Assembly: GCA_946405435.1 (NCBI GenBank)
Contig: CAMJHF010000009.1
Span: 1-64,000 of the forward strand
Length of the DNA stretch: 64,000 nt
Origin: an uncultured Bacteroidales bacterium
GTDB taxonomy: Bacteria > Bacteroidota > Bacteroidia > Bacteroidales > UBA932
Direction: 5' to 3'
A program made the translations under genes and the position numbers. This document shows, piece by piece, positions 34,078 through 42,606 of the stretch (position 1 is its first letter; each line of letters begins with the position of its first letter). The notes under the pieces were generated by a model. That model was not told the DNA's origin. It made no database searches and saw nothing but the letters and a program-made list of their open reading frames with translations.

Positions 34078-36843
34078 ATGAAAAGGTTATTTACCGTTCT
34101 GGGTACGGCGGTGGCAGCCATCGCGGCCCTTGTCAGTTGTCAGGTAAAGGAAGTTGAGTCCGTGTGCGGTCTGATGACCATCACAGCCTCCTCCGAACTC
34201 ACCAAGACCACCAATAGCGGAGTCAGCACCCTTTGGGCAAGCGGAGACCAGCTCCATGTGTTCTACCAGTCCGGATCCTCCTTCGAGAAGGCCGGCGTTT
34301 TCAAGCTCAGCGAAGGTGAGGGCACAACCACCGGAACCTTCACATGCGAGACTGCAACTACACCCTCTTCATCTGCAACCTGGTATGCTGTCTACACCGG
34401 TTCGTCCGGCGCAGTGCCTGCAACCCCCGCAGCTTCCGCCGACGGCGACGGCTTTATCTACATAGGCCGCAGCAATGGTATCGACCAGCCTTCATATGAT
34501 GATATGTCGAAGGTGTCTTCATCCCACTGCCCCATGTACGCAGTGTCCGCTTCCGTACCTGCAGGGGAGGCTCCCGGCTTCACCATGAAGCAGATAGCTT
34601 CCGTGATCGAGTTCAACGTGGTCAATGCATCCAAGGCTTCTACGCTGTCTATCAGCTCTCTGCAGCTTAACGAAGTGACCGATCTTGCCGGACAATATTA
34701 TCTGGATGTCACTTCCGGAAGTCCTGTGCTTACCCCCGTGGCAGGCAGGACCATAACCGATCCCCAGGTCAAGATTACCAAGCCCGCAGACCTCCAGCCT
34801 GGCGAGAGTGCCAAGATCTATATGCCCGTCAAGCCTTTTGTCCATGGGACAGAGGCATCCATGAATGTGGAAATTACTGGAACCGTGGACGGGAAAGTCG
34901 GCACCAAGACCATCGCCCTGAATCCCTCTACCGAGGCTCAGCGCACTTTTGCCGCAGGCAAGATCAAAACCGTGACCGTAAATGTTGACGGTTTTGACGC
35001 TGCCACCCAGACCAATACCGTCGCTGAAGTCCTGAACGGCGAAACCGGTGTCGACTATCTGGTTCAGGGTGCTCTCGTGACCCTGGTATATGGAAAGGGC
35101 TTCTTTGTTTCGGACGGAACAGGAACCATCCTTGCCTATGCCGGTTCTGCGCCTTCTGTCAAGAAAGGTGACAAGGTGACGCTCACCGGACAGATCAGCA
35201 CCTACAGCGGCATGACTCAGTTCAACAGGCCCGTCGTGACTGTTGAATCGTCCAACAACAACGTCTCCCTGAGTGCCGTCGAATGGGCAAAGGAGGAGAT
35301 TGACGAGGCTTCAACCGACCCTGTGTGCGAGTATGTTTCCATCGCTTCCGCAGAGTTCTCATCCGCCACTTCCGCCATCGTCAAGGGTTCTGACGGAGCT
35401 TCGAGCGCCACTATCAGCATGACAGCTGCGACCGATCCCGCCGTGACCCTGGCAGCCGGTACATACAATGTAACCGGTTATATCTACGGCTGCCACAATA
35501 GCAAGGTTTATATGTACGTCGACAGCGCCGAAGAGTCCCAGGGAACACCTGCTGTCGAAGAGTTCTCCACTATCAAGGAGGCCCTTGAGGGCGCGGAAGG
35601 AGAGTACTCGATCGAAGAAGCGCTCGTCACTCTTGTCTGTGGCAACAATGTGCTGGTGACTGACAATACCGGAACCATTCTCGTCTACAACTCTCAAAAT
35701 ACTCTTGTAGTTGGCGACAAGGTTACAATTAAGGGCAATACTAAGGAATACAATAACTTAAAGGAGTTCAACAAGCCTGCCATTACCAAAATTGGAACTG
35801 GTACAGTCTCTCTTACCCCTGCCGTATGGTCTGACAGCCAGATGGCCGCTGCCTACGGAAATGCCCAGATTGCTTATGTGCAGTACGAAGTGACGCTTTC
35901 TGCCGCCAGGGTAGGTATTATCCCGCAAAGCGAAGCAGTCCTTTATCTTAACAAGGCGTCCGGCGTATCTACTTCCCAGAATAAGAGATATATCCTCACC
36001 GGCTATGTTTATGGGTGGTTCAATCACGAGGATACTGAATCTGGAGTCGTCACCAAAGAAGTGATAATGTTCGTGGACAGCGCTTCAGAAGTGTTCTCGG
36101 AAAGCACGCTGCAGTTGAGTTCCCTTACCGTGGCATTTGATGCCGAACCTACCGGAAGTCAAGAGATTAAAGTCACTTGTGACAACTCTGACTGGACAGT
36201 GTCCGGAGCTCCTTCGTGGCTTACTGTAACAGCAGATAAGGACAATTCCAAAATTATCCTTTCTGCTGCTGCCAATACCTCAGCAGAAACCCGTTCAGCC
36301 GAGCTGACCGTTGCCCATTCCAATGGGGAACTTACAAAGACGCTCACCGTCAATCAGGCAGGCAAGACTTCCGGCGGCGGTGGATCCAAAACCGTCAAGC
36401 TGACAAATGAGGATATCGTCAATGCTGGAGATCCAGCTGATGCATATCAAGAGTGGACAATCACTGCTGCTGCAGGTCAGACTTATCACGCTTTCGCGAT
36501 AAAGAAATCCCATAGCAAAGCAACAAGTGACAAACATTTTCTTCAGTTAAAGAAGTATAAGTCCGGAGTCGCTTCATATATCCAGATTCCAGCTATAGGA
36601 TCTAAAATCATGAGTATTAAGATGACAGTTTCCAGTGCCAATGCTCCTATGACAGGTGGCGGAAATACTGCCACTCTGTTCTTCAGCGCGTCCAATTCAA
36701 CTGCTGCTGAAGGTGAAGGCGTTGCCAGCGGCATGGGCGCATCGAGTGTCACTATTGATGCATCGGCTCTAAACTTGAATTCCGGCTATATTACAACAAG
36801 TGCCGGTGTGCGAATCTGGGAAATGGAAATTTCTTACAACTAA
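34078..36843 (+). CDS. Large BACON-domain lipoprotein with two OB-like repeats
   Basis: 921 residues. Signal peptide with lipobox VSC (Cys22). N-terminal fimbrillin-like domain (TKTTNSG, LWASGDQLHVFY, GTTTGTFTC), as in the gene at the window's left end. Two related OB-fold-like modules: VAEVLNGETGVDYLVQGALV to about residue 400 and IKEALEGAEGEYSIEEALVT to about 630, each with TGTIL-x-Y and GDKVT-x-x-G. Then a BACON domain (LQLSSLTVAFDAEPTGSQEI, WTVSGAPSWLTVT, about 680-760) and a Gly-rich hinge before a C-terminal beta domain of about 150 residues that I do not recognise. Anchored at the surface, probable glycan or adhesion role; not linked to SusCD genes here. Confidence 0.8.
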   Translation: MKRLFTVLGTAVAAIAALVSCQVKEVESVCGLMTITASSELTKTTNSGVSTLWASGDQLHVFYQSGSSFEKAGVFKLSEGEGTTTGTFTCETATTPSSSATWYAVYTGSSGAVPATPAASADGDGFIYIGRSNGIDQPSYDDMSKVSSSHCPMYAVSASVPAGEAPGFTMKQIASVIEFNVVNASKASTLSISSLQLNEVTDLAGQYYLDVTSGSPVLTPVAGRTITDPQVKITKPADLQPGESAKIYMPVKPFVHGTEASMNVEITGTVDGKVGTKTIALNPSTEAQRTFAAGKIKTVTVNVDGFDAATQTNTVAEVLNGETGVDYLVQGALVTLVYGKGFFVSDGTGTILAYAGSAPSVKKGDKVTLTGQISTYSGMTQFNRPVVTVESSNNNVSLSAVEWAKEEIDEASTDPVCEYVSIASAEFSSATSAIVKGSDGASSATISMTAATDPAVTLAAGTYNVTGYIYGCHNSKVYMYVDSAEESQGTPAVEEFSTIKEALEGAEGEYSIEEALVTLVCGNNVLVTDNTGTILVYNSQNTLVVGDKVTIKGNTKEYNNLKEFNKPAITKIGTGTVSLTPAVWSDSQMAAAYGNAQIAYVQYEVTLSAARVGIIPQSEAVLYLNKASGVSTSQNKRYILTGYVYGWFNHEDTESGVVTKEVIMFVDSASEVFSESTLQLSSLTVAFDAEPTGSQEIKVTCDNSDWTVSGAPSWLTVTADKDNSKIILSAAANTSAETRSAELTVAHSNGELTKTLTVNQAGKTSGGGGSKTVKLTNEDIVNAGDPADAYQEWTITAAAGQTYHAFAIKKSHSKATSDKHFLQLKKYKSGVASYIQIPAIGSKIMSIKMTVSSANAPMTGGGNTATLFFSASNSTAAEGEGVASGMGASSVTIDASALNLNSGYITTSAGVRIWEMEISYN

Positions 36844-36863
36844 GTATACGCCTGTTTTATTCT

Positions 36864-36896
36864 GGCAGCCTCCGTAACGGGGGCTGCCTTTTTTTT
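36864..36896 (+). terminator. Rho-independent terminator after the BACON lipoprotein
   Basis: 11-bp stem GGCAGCCTCCG/CGGGGGCTGCC (one T-G pair), 3-nt loop, then eight T. Confidence 0.95.
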
Positions 36897-36931
36897 GTTG
36901 CCCGGAAATGATTATTTATCAAAAAGATTCT

Positions 36932-36939
36932 TATATTTG
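36932..36939 (+). promoter_or_regulatory. TAnnTTTG box of the TMEM43-family gene
   Basis: TATATTTG, 39 nt before the ATG. Confidence 0.55.
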
Positions 36940-36978
36940 TGAAACTTGCGCAACTCCAATTCTTAATCCTTTAATATT

Positions 36979-38349
36979 ATGGCCTATCAAAAAGTAACGA
37001 CAACATCCTACGGCGGCCGTCTCAAGAACGCGCTCTCCGGAGTAGGGATGGGTTTTGTAATGCTCATCGCCGGTACCGTGCTCCTCTTCTGGAACGAGGG
37101 CCGCACGGTCAAGACCACCAAGATGCTCAAAGAAGCGCAGGGAGTCTGCGTCGAACTGGGCGACATCCAGCAGGTGAATCCTGAGCTGAACGGCAAAATG
37201 ATTCATGCCCAGGGTTTTGCAAACACCGAAGAGATCCTCACCGACGGCACGTTCGACCTCTCCGTCAACGCCATCAAGTTCAGTCGTCGCACTGAGTACT
37301 ATCAGTGGGTGGAGCATCAGCACTCCGAGACCAAAGACAAGGTCGGCGGAGGACAGGAGACAATAACCACCTATACTTACAGCAAGGAATGGGTGAGCAG
37401 TCCGGTCAACTCCTCCAGTTTTGAGGATCCCCAGTACCGTGGAATCTCCAACGAGGTCCTTCTCAAAGTCGAGCCCCAGACTCTTTCCGCCAAGAATGTT
37501 ACATTCGGTGCATACAAGTTCCCCGAGGGCCTCATCTCCCAGATGAACAACAGCCAGCCTTACGAGGTCGAGCTCAAGCCCGAAGTCAAAGAGTATTATG
37601 AGAAAGAATTCCACAGGGTCTACGATGTAGCGGCCGGCACCGAGTTCATCCATACCAACGGAAATGTGCTCTACATCGGCGCAAATTCCAACAACCCTAC
37701 GGTCGGTGATGTCCGCGTCACCTTCACCAAGGTCCTTCCCGGCGACGTTTCCATCCTCGCGGTGGTAAATGGCGATACCTTCGAGAAATTCACTGCCAAG
37801 AACGGCTACAGCATGATGACACTTGAGGACGGCAGCGTGAGCATGGACGAAATGTTCGCAAACGAGCACTCCGCCAACAAGACCATGTCGTGGATTCTCC
37901 GCCTCCTCGGCATCCTGCTTGTCTTCTTCGGATTCAAGAACATTTTCAACATCATCACCCAGCTTCTCAAGGTGCTTCCGTTCCTGGCCAATATCGCCGA
38001 CCTCGGCATCAACCTGGTGGCAGGCGTCCTTGCATTCGCATGGTCTCTGGTGGTCATCGCTATTGCATGGCTGTTCTACAGGCCTGTGCTGGGAATAATC
38101 CTGCTCATCATTGCCGGCGGCCTCATCTGGTTCCTCGGTAAGAAGAGCAAGGAGAAGAAGGCCCAGATAGATGCAAAGTTGGCAGCCGCTTCAGCCGCGG
38201 CAGCACCCGCAGCCGCTCCCGTTCCTCCGGCCGCTCCTGCAGCACCCGTACCTCCGGCAGCTGCTCCGGCCCCGGAATATCCCGAGCCTCCGGCACCCGA
38301 CTTTTCGGACGCTCCCGCTCCTCCGCCGGAATTCCCCGAAGGTGAGTAG
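36979..38349 (+). CDS. TMEM43-family membrane protein
   Basis: 456 residues. One N-terminal membrane helix (GVGMGFVMLIAGTVLLFWNEGR, the WNEGR end being the TMEM43 hallmark), a 250-residue loop outside the cytoplasm, then three or four helices (LRLLGILLVFFGFKNIF, VAGVLAFAWSLVVIAIAWLF, GIILLIIAGGLIWFLG). The last 70 residues are an Ala/Pro-rich cytoplasmic tail (repeated APAAP and PPAAP units, then PDFSDAPAPPPEF). Human TMEM43 (LUMA) is an ER and nuclear-membrane protein; the function of the bacterial members is not established. Own promoter and terminator. Confidence 0.85.
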   Translation: MAYQKVTTTSYGGRLKNALSGVGMGFVMLIAGTVLLFWNEGRTVKTTKMLKEAQGVCVELGDIQQVNPELNGKMIHAQGFANTEEILTDGTFDLSVNAIKFSRRTEYYQWVEHQHSETKDKVGGGQETITTYTYSKEWVSSPVNSSSFEDPQYRGISNEVLLKVEPQTLSAKNVTFGAYKFPEGLISQMNNSQPYEVELKPEVKEYYEKEFHRVYDVAAGTEFIHTNGNVLYIGANSNNPTVGDVRVTFTKVLPGDVSILAVVNGDTFEKFTAKNGYSMMTLEDGSVSMDEMFANEHSANKTMSWILRLLGILLVFFGFKNIFNIITQLLKVLPFLANIADLGINLVAGVLAFAWSLVVIAIAWLFYRPVLGIILLIIAGGLIWFLGKKSKEKKAQIDAKLAAASAAAAPAAAPVPPAAPAAPVPPAAAPAPEYPEPPAPDFSDAPAPPPEFPEGE

Positions 38350-38370
38350 AAATGTATGAAGTTTAAGGAT

Positions 38371-38398
38371 AGAGGCTGCACTGCAGCCTCTATTTTTT
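38371..38398 (+). terminator. Rho-independent terminator after the TMEM43-family gene
   Basis: Self-complementary AGAGGCTGCA/TGCAGCCTCT with a tight loop, then ATTTTTT. It runs straight into the promoter box of the next gene. Confidence 0.85.
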
Positions 38399-38399
38399 G

Positions 38400-38407
38400 T
38401 ATCTTTG
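38400..38407 (+). promoter_or_regulatory. TAnnTTTG box of the GT2 gene at 38413
   Basis: TATCTTTG, 5 nt before the ATG and 1 nt after the terminator T-run. Confidence 0.65.
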
Positions 38408-38412
38408 CCGCG

Positions 38413-39267
38413 ATGGACAAGTTCGGCTTTGTGATATTGCACTATCTGGCTCCGGAGATGACGCGCCGCTGCGTGGATTCCCTGCTGGAGATGCCGTGGA
38501 ACCTGTCGGTGGCAATAGTGGACAACGCTTCGCCCGACGGGAGCGGGGCGCTGCTCAAGAGCCTCTATGCCGGTCGCGAAGACGTGACCGTGATCAGCAA
38601 CCCTTCCAATCTTGGTTTTGCCCGCGGCAACAACGCCGGCTACGATTATCTTGCCGGCAGGGGAGACTGCCGCTTCATAGTGGTCATGAACAACGATGTG
38701 ATCATCCGGGACGCATCGTTCCCGGAGAAAGTTGCAGCGGCCTATTCCGACACCGGCTTTGCCGTACTAGGCCCTGATATCGTCAATCCGGGCACGGGCG
38801 TGCATCAGAGTCCTTCCCACTTCAAAGCCTTTACCGTCCCGGAGCTTGAGGCTCTGAAAGCCAGATATGCCGGGTATCTCGACCACTTTTACTGGAAGCG
38901 GTTCAAGTGGAATGTCAAGAAAGTCTTGTTCCCCCGTGCCGCCGGGGAGTCGGCACTACAGGAGAAATGCCTGGGCCGCCAAGAAGGTGCCGTCCTTCAC
39001 GGGGCGTGCTATGTGTTCTCGGACGTTTTTATCTCGAAGAGGGAGTATTGCTTCAACCCTTCCACCTTCATGTACTTTGAAGAGGATATACTGCACTTTG
39101 AATGTATGCGTGACGGCTTGAAAATGATTTACGAGCCCGGTATACAGGTGCTCCACCTCGAAGACGTGTCCACCGGCGCCGCCTTCAGGACAGAAAGCAG
39201 AAAGGACCGGTTCAAATTTAATGAGATGCTGAAATCCATCGATGTCCTGCTAGGGCTGATGGAATAA
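38413..39267 (+). CDS. Family 2 glycosyltransferase
   Basis: 284 residues from ATG 38413. GT-A signatures FVILHYLAPEMTRRCVDSL, VAIVDNASPDGSG, NLGFARGNNAGYDYL, VVMNNDVIIRD and a late MYFEEDILHFECMRDG for the acceptor/catalytic site. Soluble. First gene of a surface-polysaccharide set (38.4-43.5 kb) that is split by tRNA-Gly. Confidence 0.88.
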   Translation: MDKFGFVILHYLAPEMTRRCVDSLLEMPWNLSVAIVDNASPDGSGALLKSLYAGREDVTVISNPSNLGFARGNNAGYDYLAGRGDCRFIVVMNNDVIIRDASFPEKVAAAYSDTGFAVLGPDIVNPGTGVHQSPSHFKAFTVPELEALKARYAGYLDHFYWKRFKWNVKKVLFPRAAGESALQEKCLGRQEGAVLHGACYVFSDVFISKREYCFNPSTFMYFEEDILHFECMRDGLKMIYEPGIQVLHLEDVSTGAAFRTESRKDRFKFNEMLKSIDVLLGLME

Positions 39268-39273
39268 AAAAAG

Positions 39274-39344
39274 AGCAGGATAAGGGAGTCGAACCCTCCT
39301 CCTTGGCTTGGGAAGCCAATGCACTACCGATGTGCTAATCCTGC
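39274..39344 (-). tRNA. tRNA-Gly (CCC)
   Basis: Minus-strand cloverleaf: acceptor GCAGGAT/ATCCTGC, D arm AGCACATCGGTAGTGC, anticodon arm TTGGC-TTCCCAA-GCCAA with CCC, T arm GGGTTCGACTCCC, discriminator U as usual for bacterial glycine tRNAs. A T-run directly after the 3' end may serve in termination. Confidence 0.95.
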
Positions 39345-39372
39345 AAAAGTTCACAAAGATACGAATTTTTTG

Positions 39373-39380
39373 TATCTTCG
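39373..39380 (+). promoter_or_regulatory. Near-consensus promoter box of the flippase gene
   Basis: TATCTTCG (one mismatch), 7 nt before the ATG at 39388. Confidence 0.45.
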
Positions 39381-39387
39381 CAAGGTA

Positions 39388-40947
39388 ATGCCCGAGATTT
39401 CTGAAAACAGCAGCCGGATTGCGAGGAACACTGTCCTGTTATACTTCAGGATGCTGCTCCTGATGCTGATAGGTCTGTTTACTTCCAGTCTGGTGCTCAA
39501 TACTTTGGGCATCGATGACTATGGAATCTACGGCGCGGTCGGCGGTGTCATAATGCTTTTTACCGTGGTCACCAACTCCGTGTCCACGTCGATAAGCCGT
39601 TTCCTGTCCTGGCATCTGGGCCATGACGGGGGGAGCCCGGTGCTTCACAGGGTATTCTCGACGGCAGTCATAATGCAGATCATTCTGTGCGTTTTGCTGA
39701 TGGTCCTTACGGAGACTGCCGGCCTTTGGTGGCTGAACAACAAGATGAACATCCCTCCCGACCGCTTCGGCGCTGCCAACTGGGTGCTCCAGTGTTCGAT
39801 GGGTGTGCTGATGATAAATCTTGTCAGCGTCCCTTTCAATGCAGTCATCATTTCGCATGAAAGGATGGACGTTTTTGCCTGGGTGAGCATAGGCGAGGCT
39901 GTCCTGAAGCTGGGCGTGGCGCTTCTGTTGTTTTTCTCGGGAACGGACAAGCTCAAGTTGTATGCAGTCCTTATGCTTCTGGTGGCACTGCTGGTCCGTA
40001 TGACATATGGCATAGTGTGCCGGCGGCTTTTCCCGGAGACCAGGGGAAAGATTGTGTTCGACGCCGGACTGCTGCGCCGCATGGCCGGTTTTTCAGGATG
40101 GTCGGTCCTTGGAAGCAGCACTCAGGTAGTCAATACCCAGGGCGTGACGCAGCTTGTAAACATCTTCTTCGGAGTCGCCGTCAATGCCGCACGGAGCGTG
40201 GCGATGCAGATAGAGAATATTTTCAAGCAGTTCATCAACAACTTCCTTACGGCAATCAATCCCCAGATCACCAAGACATGGGCTCTGTCGGAAAGGAACT
40301 ACTGCTTCCAGCTGGTCGGCAAGGGCATAAAATACAGCGGGCTGATATTCCTTGTCCTGGCAATTCCTGTCTTTCTGGAAACCCCGGAACTGCTGCGTCT
40401 CTGGCTTAGAAAGTTCCCGGACGGGGCAGTCATTTTCACGAGGCTTACGCTGCTGTGTATATTGGCAGATACCATTTTCAACCCCCTTATGGTGCTTATC
40501 CAGGCCGAGGGGCGCATAAAGCATTACTATATAGTAACATCCGTGATTTCGCTCCTGTGCTTTTCCGGATCGTGGGCGGCGTATGCAAGCGGACTGCCGG
40601 CATTCGTTTCCTATTTGTTTTATGCTTTTGTGTATGTGCTGATAGATATTGTCAGGCTGTACTGCGCCCGCAGATATACGGGCATCCCGCTGTGGACCAT
40701 GGCCAAAGAGTCACTGCTGCCTGTTGCCTTGTCGGCTGTCCTTGGGTCGGCGCTTCCGGTATTCGTGCACTTTGCCATGGCCCCTGGAATATGGCGCGTG
40801 CTGCTGGTAGTGCTGGCCGAACTGCTTTGCCTGCCGCTTGTGTGCTGGCATGTCGCACTCACTCCCGGAGAGAAGTTTTTCCTGCATTCCAGGGCCGGAC
40901 GTTTCCTTCCTGCTTTTTTGTTCCCGTTGCCAGAAGATGAAGGATAG
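39388..40947 (+). CDS. Polysaccharide flippase (Wzx/MATE-like)
   Basis: 519 residues from ATG 39388. About 12-14 membrane helices, starting SSRIARNTVLLYFRMLLLMLIGLF and the typical LNTLGIDDYGIYGAVGGVIML. GVTQLVNIFFGVAVNAARSV and NNFLTAINPQITKTWA are characteristic of Bacteroidales MATE-like lipopolysaccharide/O-antigen exporters. Likely moves lipid-linked glycan across the inner membrane. The next gene overlaps by 11 bp. Confidence 0.85.
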   Translation: MPEISENSSRIARNTVLLYFRMLLLMLIGLFTSSLVLNTLGIDDYGIYGAVGGVIMLFTVVTNSVSTSISRFLSWHLGHDGGSPVLHRVFSTAVIMQIILCVLLMVLTETAGLWWLNNKMNIPPDRFGAANWVLQCSMGVLMINLVSVPFNAVIISHERMDVFAWVSIGEAVLKLGVALLLFFSGTDKLKLYAVLMLLVALLVRMTYGIVCRRLFPETRGKIVFDAGLLRRMAGFSGWSVLGSSTQVVNTQGVTQLVNIFFGVAVNAARSVAMQIENIFKQFINNFLTAINPQITKTWALSERNYCFQLVGKGIKYSGLIFLVLAIPVFLETPELLRLWLRKFPDGAVIFTRLTLLCILADTIFNPLMVLIQAEGRIKHYYIVTSVISLLCFSGSWAAYASGLPAFVSYLFYAFVYVLIDIVRLYCARRYTGIPLWTMAKESLLPVALSAVLGSALPVFVHFAMAPGIWRVLLVVLAELLCLPLVCWHVALTPGEKFFLHSRAGRFLPAFLFPLPEDEG

Positions 40948-41728
40948 AGTTGTTTATACTGCGATAATAGGGGACATTGATTCTCTGGTGCAGCCCCGGG
41001 AGACCGACCCTCGCTACGATTTTTTATGCTATGTCCGCAGTGGGACGCGTAGAAGGGAGACGGAAGGGGCGTGGCAGATAAGGGAACTCCCCGAGATGGC
41101 TTTGGACGACCGCATGCTTGCCAGATATGTGAAAACGCACCCCGAGGACCTTCTGCAGGGATATTCATGGTGCGTTTGGGTGGATGGCAACATAGCCGTC
41201 AAGTCAGCTTCTTTTTACGGTCTTGTGGAATCGAAAATCGCCGGGGGAGCTCAGGTTGCGATAGGTGCGCACCCATACCGGGACTGCGCTTACGACGAGG
41301 CGCTGGCCGTGCTGTCTGCAGGCAAGGCACATCTTGCGGAGATGTCGCGTGCCGTGGATTTCCTGGCCGCCGAAGGTTTCCCCCGCCACGCGGGCCTGTT
41401 CGAAACAAATGTAGTCCTGCGTGCCATCGGACCGCAGAGCGTGAGGCGTATGGACGAGCTGTGGTGGAAATGCATCAGCGAGGTGTCGCGCCGGGACCAG
41501 CTGTCCCTTGTCCGGTGTGCCCGCAAAGCTGATGTTACTATAGATACGCTGTTTCCTGCCGGCACGAATGTAAGAGATTGTGAATGGGTGTCCTATGAGT
41601 ATCACGACCGCACGCCGGCGCGCAGTTTCCTGGGCAAAAAATGGAACGGCCTGCGGCAGTTTGTATCCAAGATACTTCTGAGATTGAAGATAGCCGCCAA
41701 GTCAAGAAATCTACGCGGCAGCCGCTAA
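40937..41728 (+). CDS. DUF616/TOD1-MUCI70-like glycosyltransferase
   Basis: 263 residues from ATG 40937, inside the end of the flippase gene. VVYTAIIGDIDSLVQP, YDFLCYVRSG, DRMLARYVKTHPEDLL, SWCVWVDGNIAVKS (a D-x-N/DxD-like metal site) and GAHPYRDCAYDEA match the DUF616 family, which also includes plant TOD1 and MUCI70. Probably transfers a sugar to the glycan exported by the preceding flippase. Stop codons interleave with the convergent GT2 gene. Confidence 0.75.
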   Translation: MKDRVVYTAIIGDIDSLVQPRETDPRYDFLCYVRSGTRRRETEGAWQIRELPEMALDDRMLARYVKTHPEDLLQGYSWCVWVDGNIAVKSASFYGLVESKIAGGAQVAIGAHPYRDCAYDEALAVLSAGKAHLAEMSRAVDFLAAEGFPRHAGLFETNVVLRAIGPQSVRRMDELWWKCISEVSRRDQLSLVRCARKADVTIDTLFPAGTNVRDCEWVSYEYHDRTPARSFLGKKWNGLRQFVSKILLRLKIAAKSRNLRGSR

Positions 41729-42606
41729 ATCCGTTTTCTTTTGTCGGGGAACAGGAACGCTCCTTTCTTGCGGCTTTTTCTACGGTAACGAAGCAATGTC
41801 GGGCAGCGTTTGAGGAACGTCCCGATGAATCTGAACGGAGTGCCGCTGAAGTGCAGGCACCCTATGCCCGCCAGGCGCAAAGGCTCCCATAGGATGCGGA
41901 AGAAAACGCCCTTCGCAGGATTGCTGACGTGGATGATGGAGGCGTTGCACTTGAGGAACATGCGCCGCTCCGGCGAGTCCGGGCGGTCGGCCCTGTCGTG
42001 GATGGCGCGCGCGGCGGGCACCACTCCGGCCTTGAGGCCGAACCAGCGGACCCTGTCCAGGTAGTTGTCGTCCTCGCCGTACATGACGAACGCATGGGAG
42101 AAACCGCCGACCTGCAGTATGCACGAACGGCTAATCATCCAGTGTGCCGCCATGACGAAGGGGACCTCCACAACTCCGGCGTCTTTGTCTTTTGCGATGT
42201 AACGTTTGCAGCGCCGTGCGAACTGGCGGTCCATCTTTTTGCCGCCGCCGTCGTACTGCACAGGGCTCAGTACGCCGTAGCTGTCGTCTTTGAAAGCATC
42301 GAGCAGCAGACGGAACGTGTCGGGCTCCACCCAGGCGTCCTGGTTGAGAAGGTATGCGTAGCCGTACCCTTCTTCGAGCACCCGCCTCAGACCGATGTTG
42401 TTCGCTGCGCCGAAACCCATATTGGAGGTATTGCAGATTACTTCCACGGACTTCTTCTGGAGCCTTTCCACGGTGCCGTCGGTGGAACCGTTGTCTATGA
42501 CGAGGATGTCGGCCTGGGTGTCCGATTTGCGTACCGAGTCGATGCAGCGGTCTATCCAGCGCATCCCGTTGAAGGTCACTATGATGACGAGAATCTCAGA
42601 TTTCAT
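41725..42606 (-). CDS. Family 2 glycosyltransferase
   Basis: 293 residues. VIIVTFNGMRWIDRCIDSV, ILVIDNGSTDGTVERL, NMGFGAANNIGLRRV, YLLNQDAWVEPDT (DxD equivalent) and VMYGEDDNYLDRVRWFG. Basic C-terminal tail (RYRRKSRKKGAF) likely holds it to the membrane. Its first 11 bp overlap the end of the upstream GT2 gene, so the two are one transcript. Confidence 0.9.
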   Translation of the reverse strand: MKSEILVIIVTFNGMRWIDRCIDSVRKSDTQADILVIDNGSTDGTVERLQKKSVEVICNTSNMGFGAANNIGLRRVLEEGYGYAYLLNQDAWVEPDTFRLLLDAFKDDSYGVLSPVQYDGGGKKMDRQFARRCKRYIAKDKDAGVVEVPFVMAAHWMISRSCILQVGGFSHAFVMYGEDDNYLDRVRWFGLKAGVVPAARAIHDRADRPDSPERRMFLKCNASIIHVSNPAKGVFFRILWEPLRLAGIGCLHFSGTPFRFIGTFLKRCPTLLRYRRKSRKKGAFLFPDKRKRI

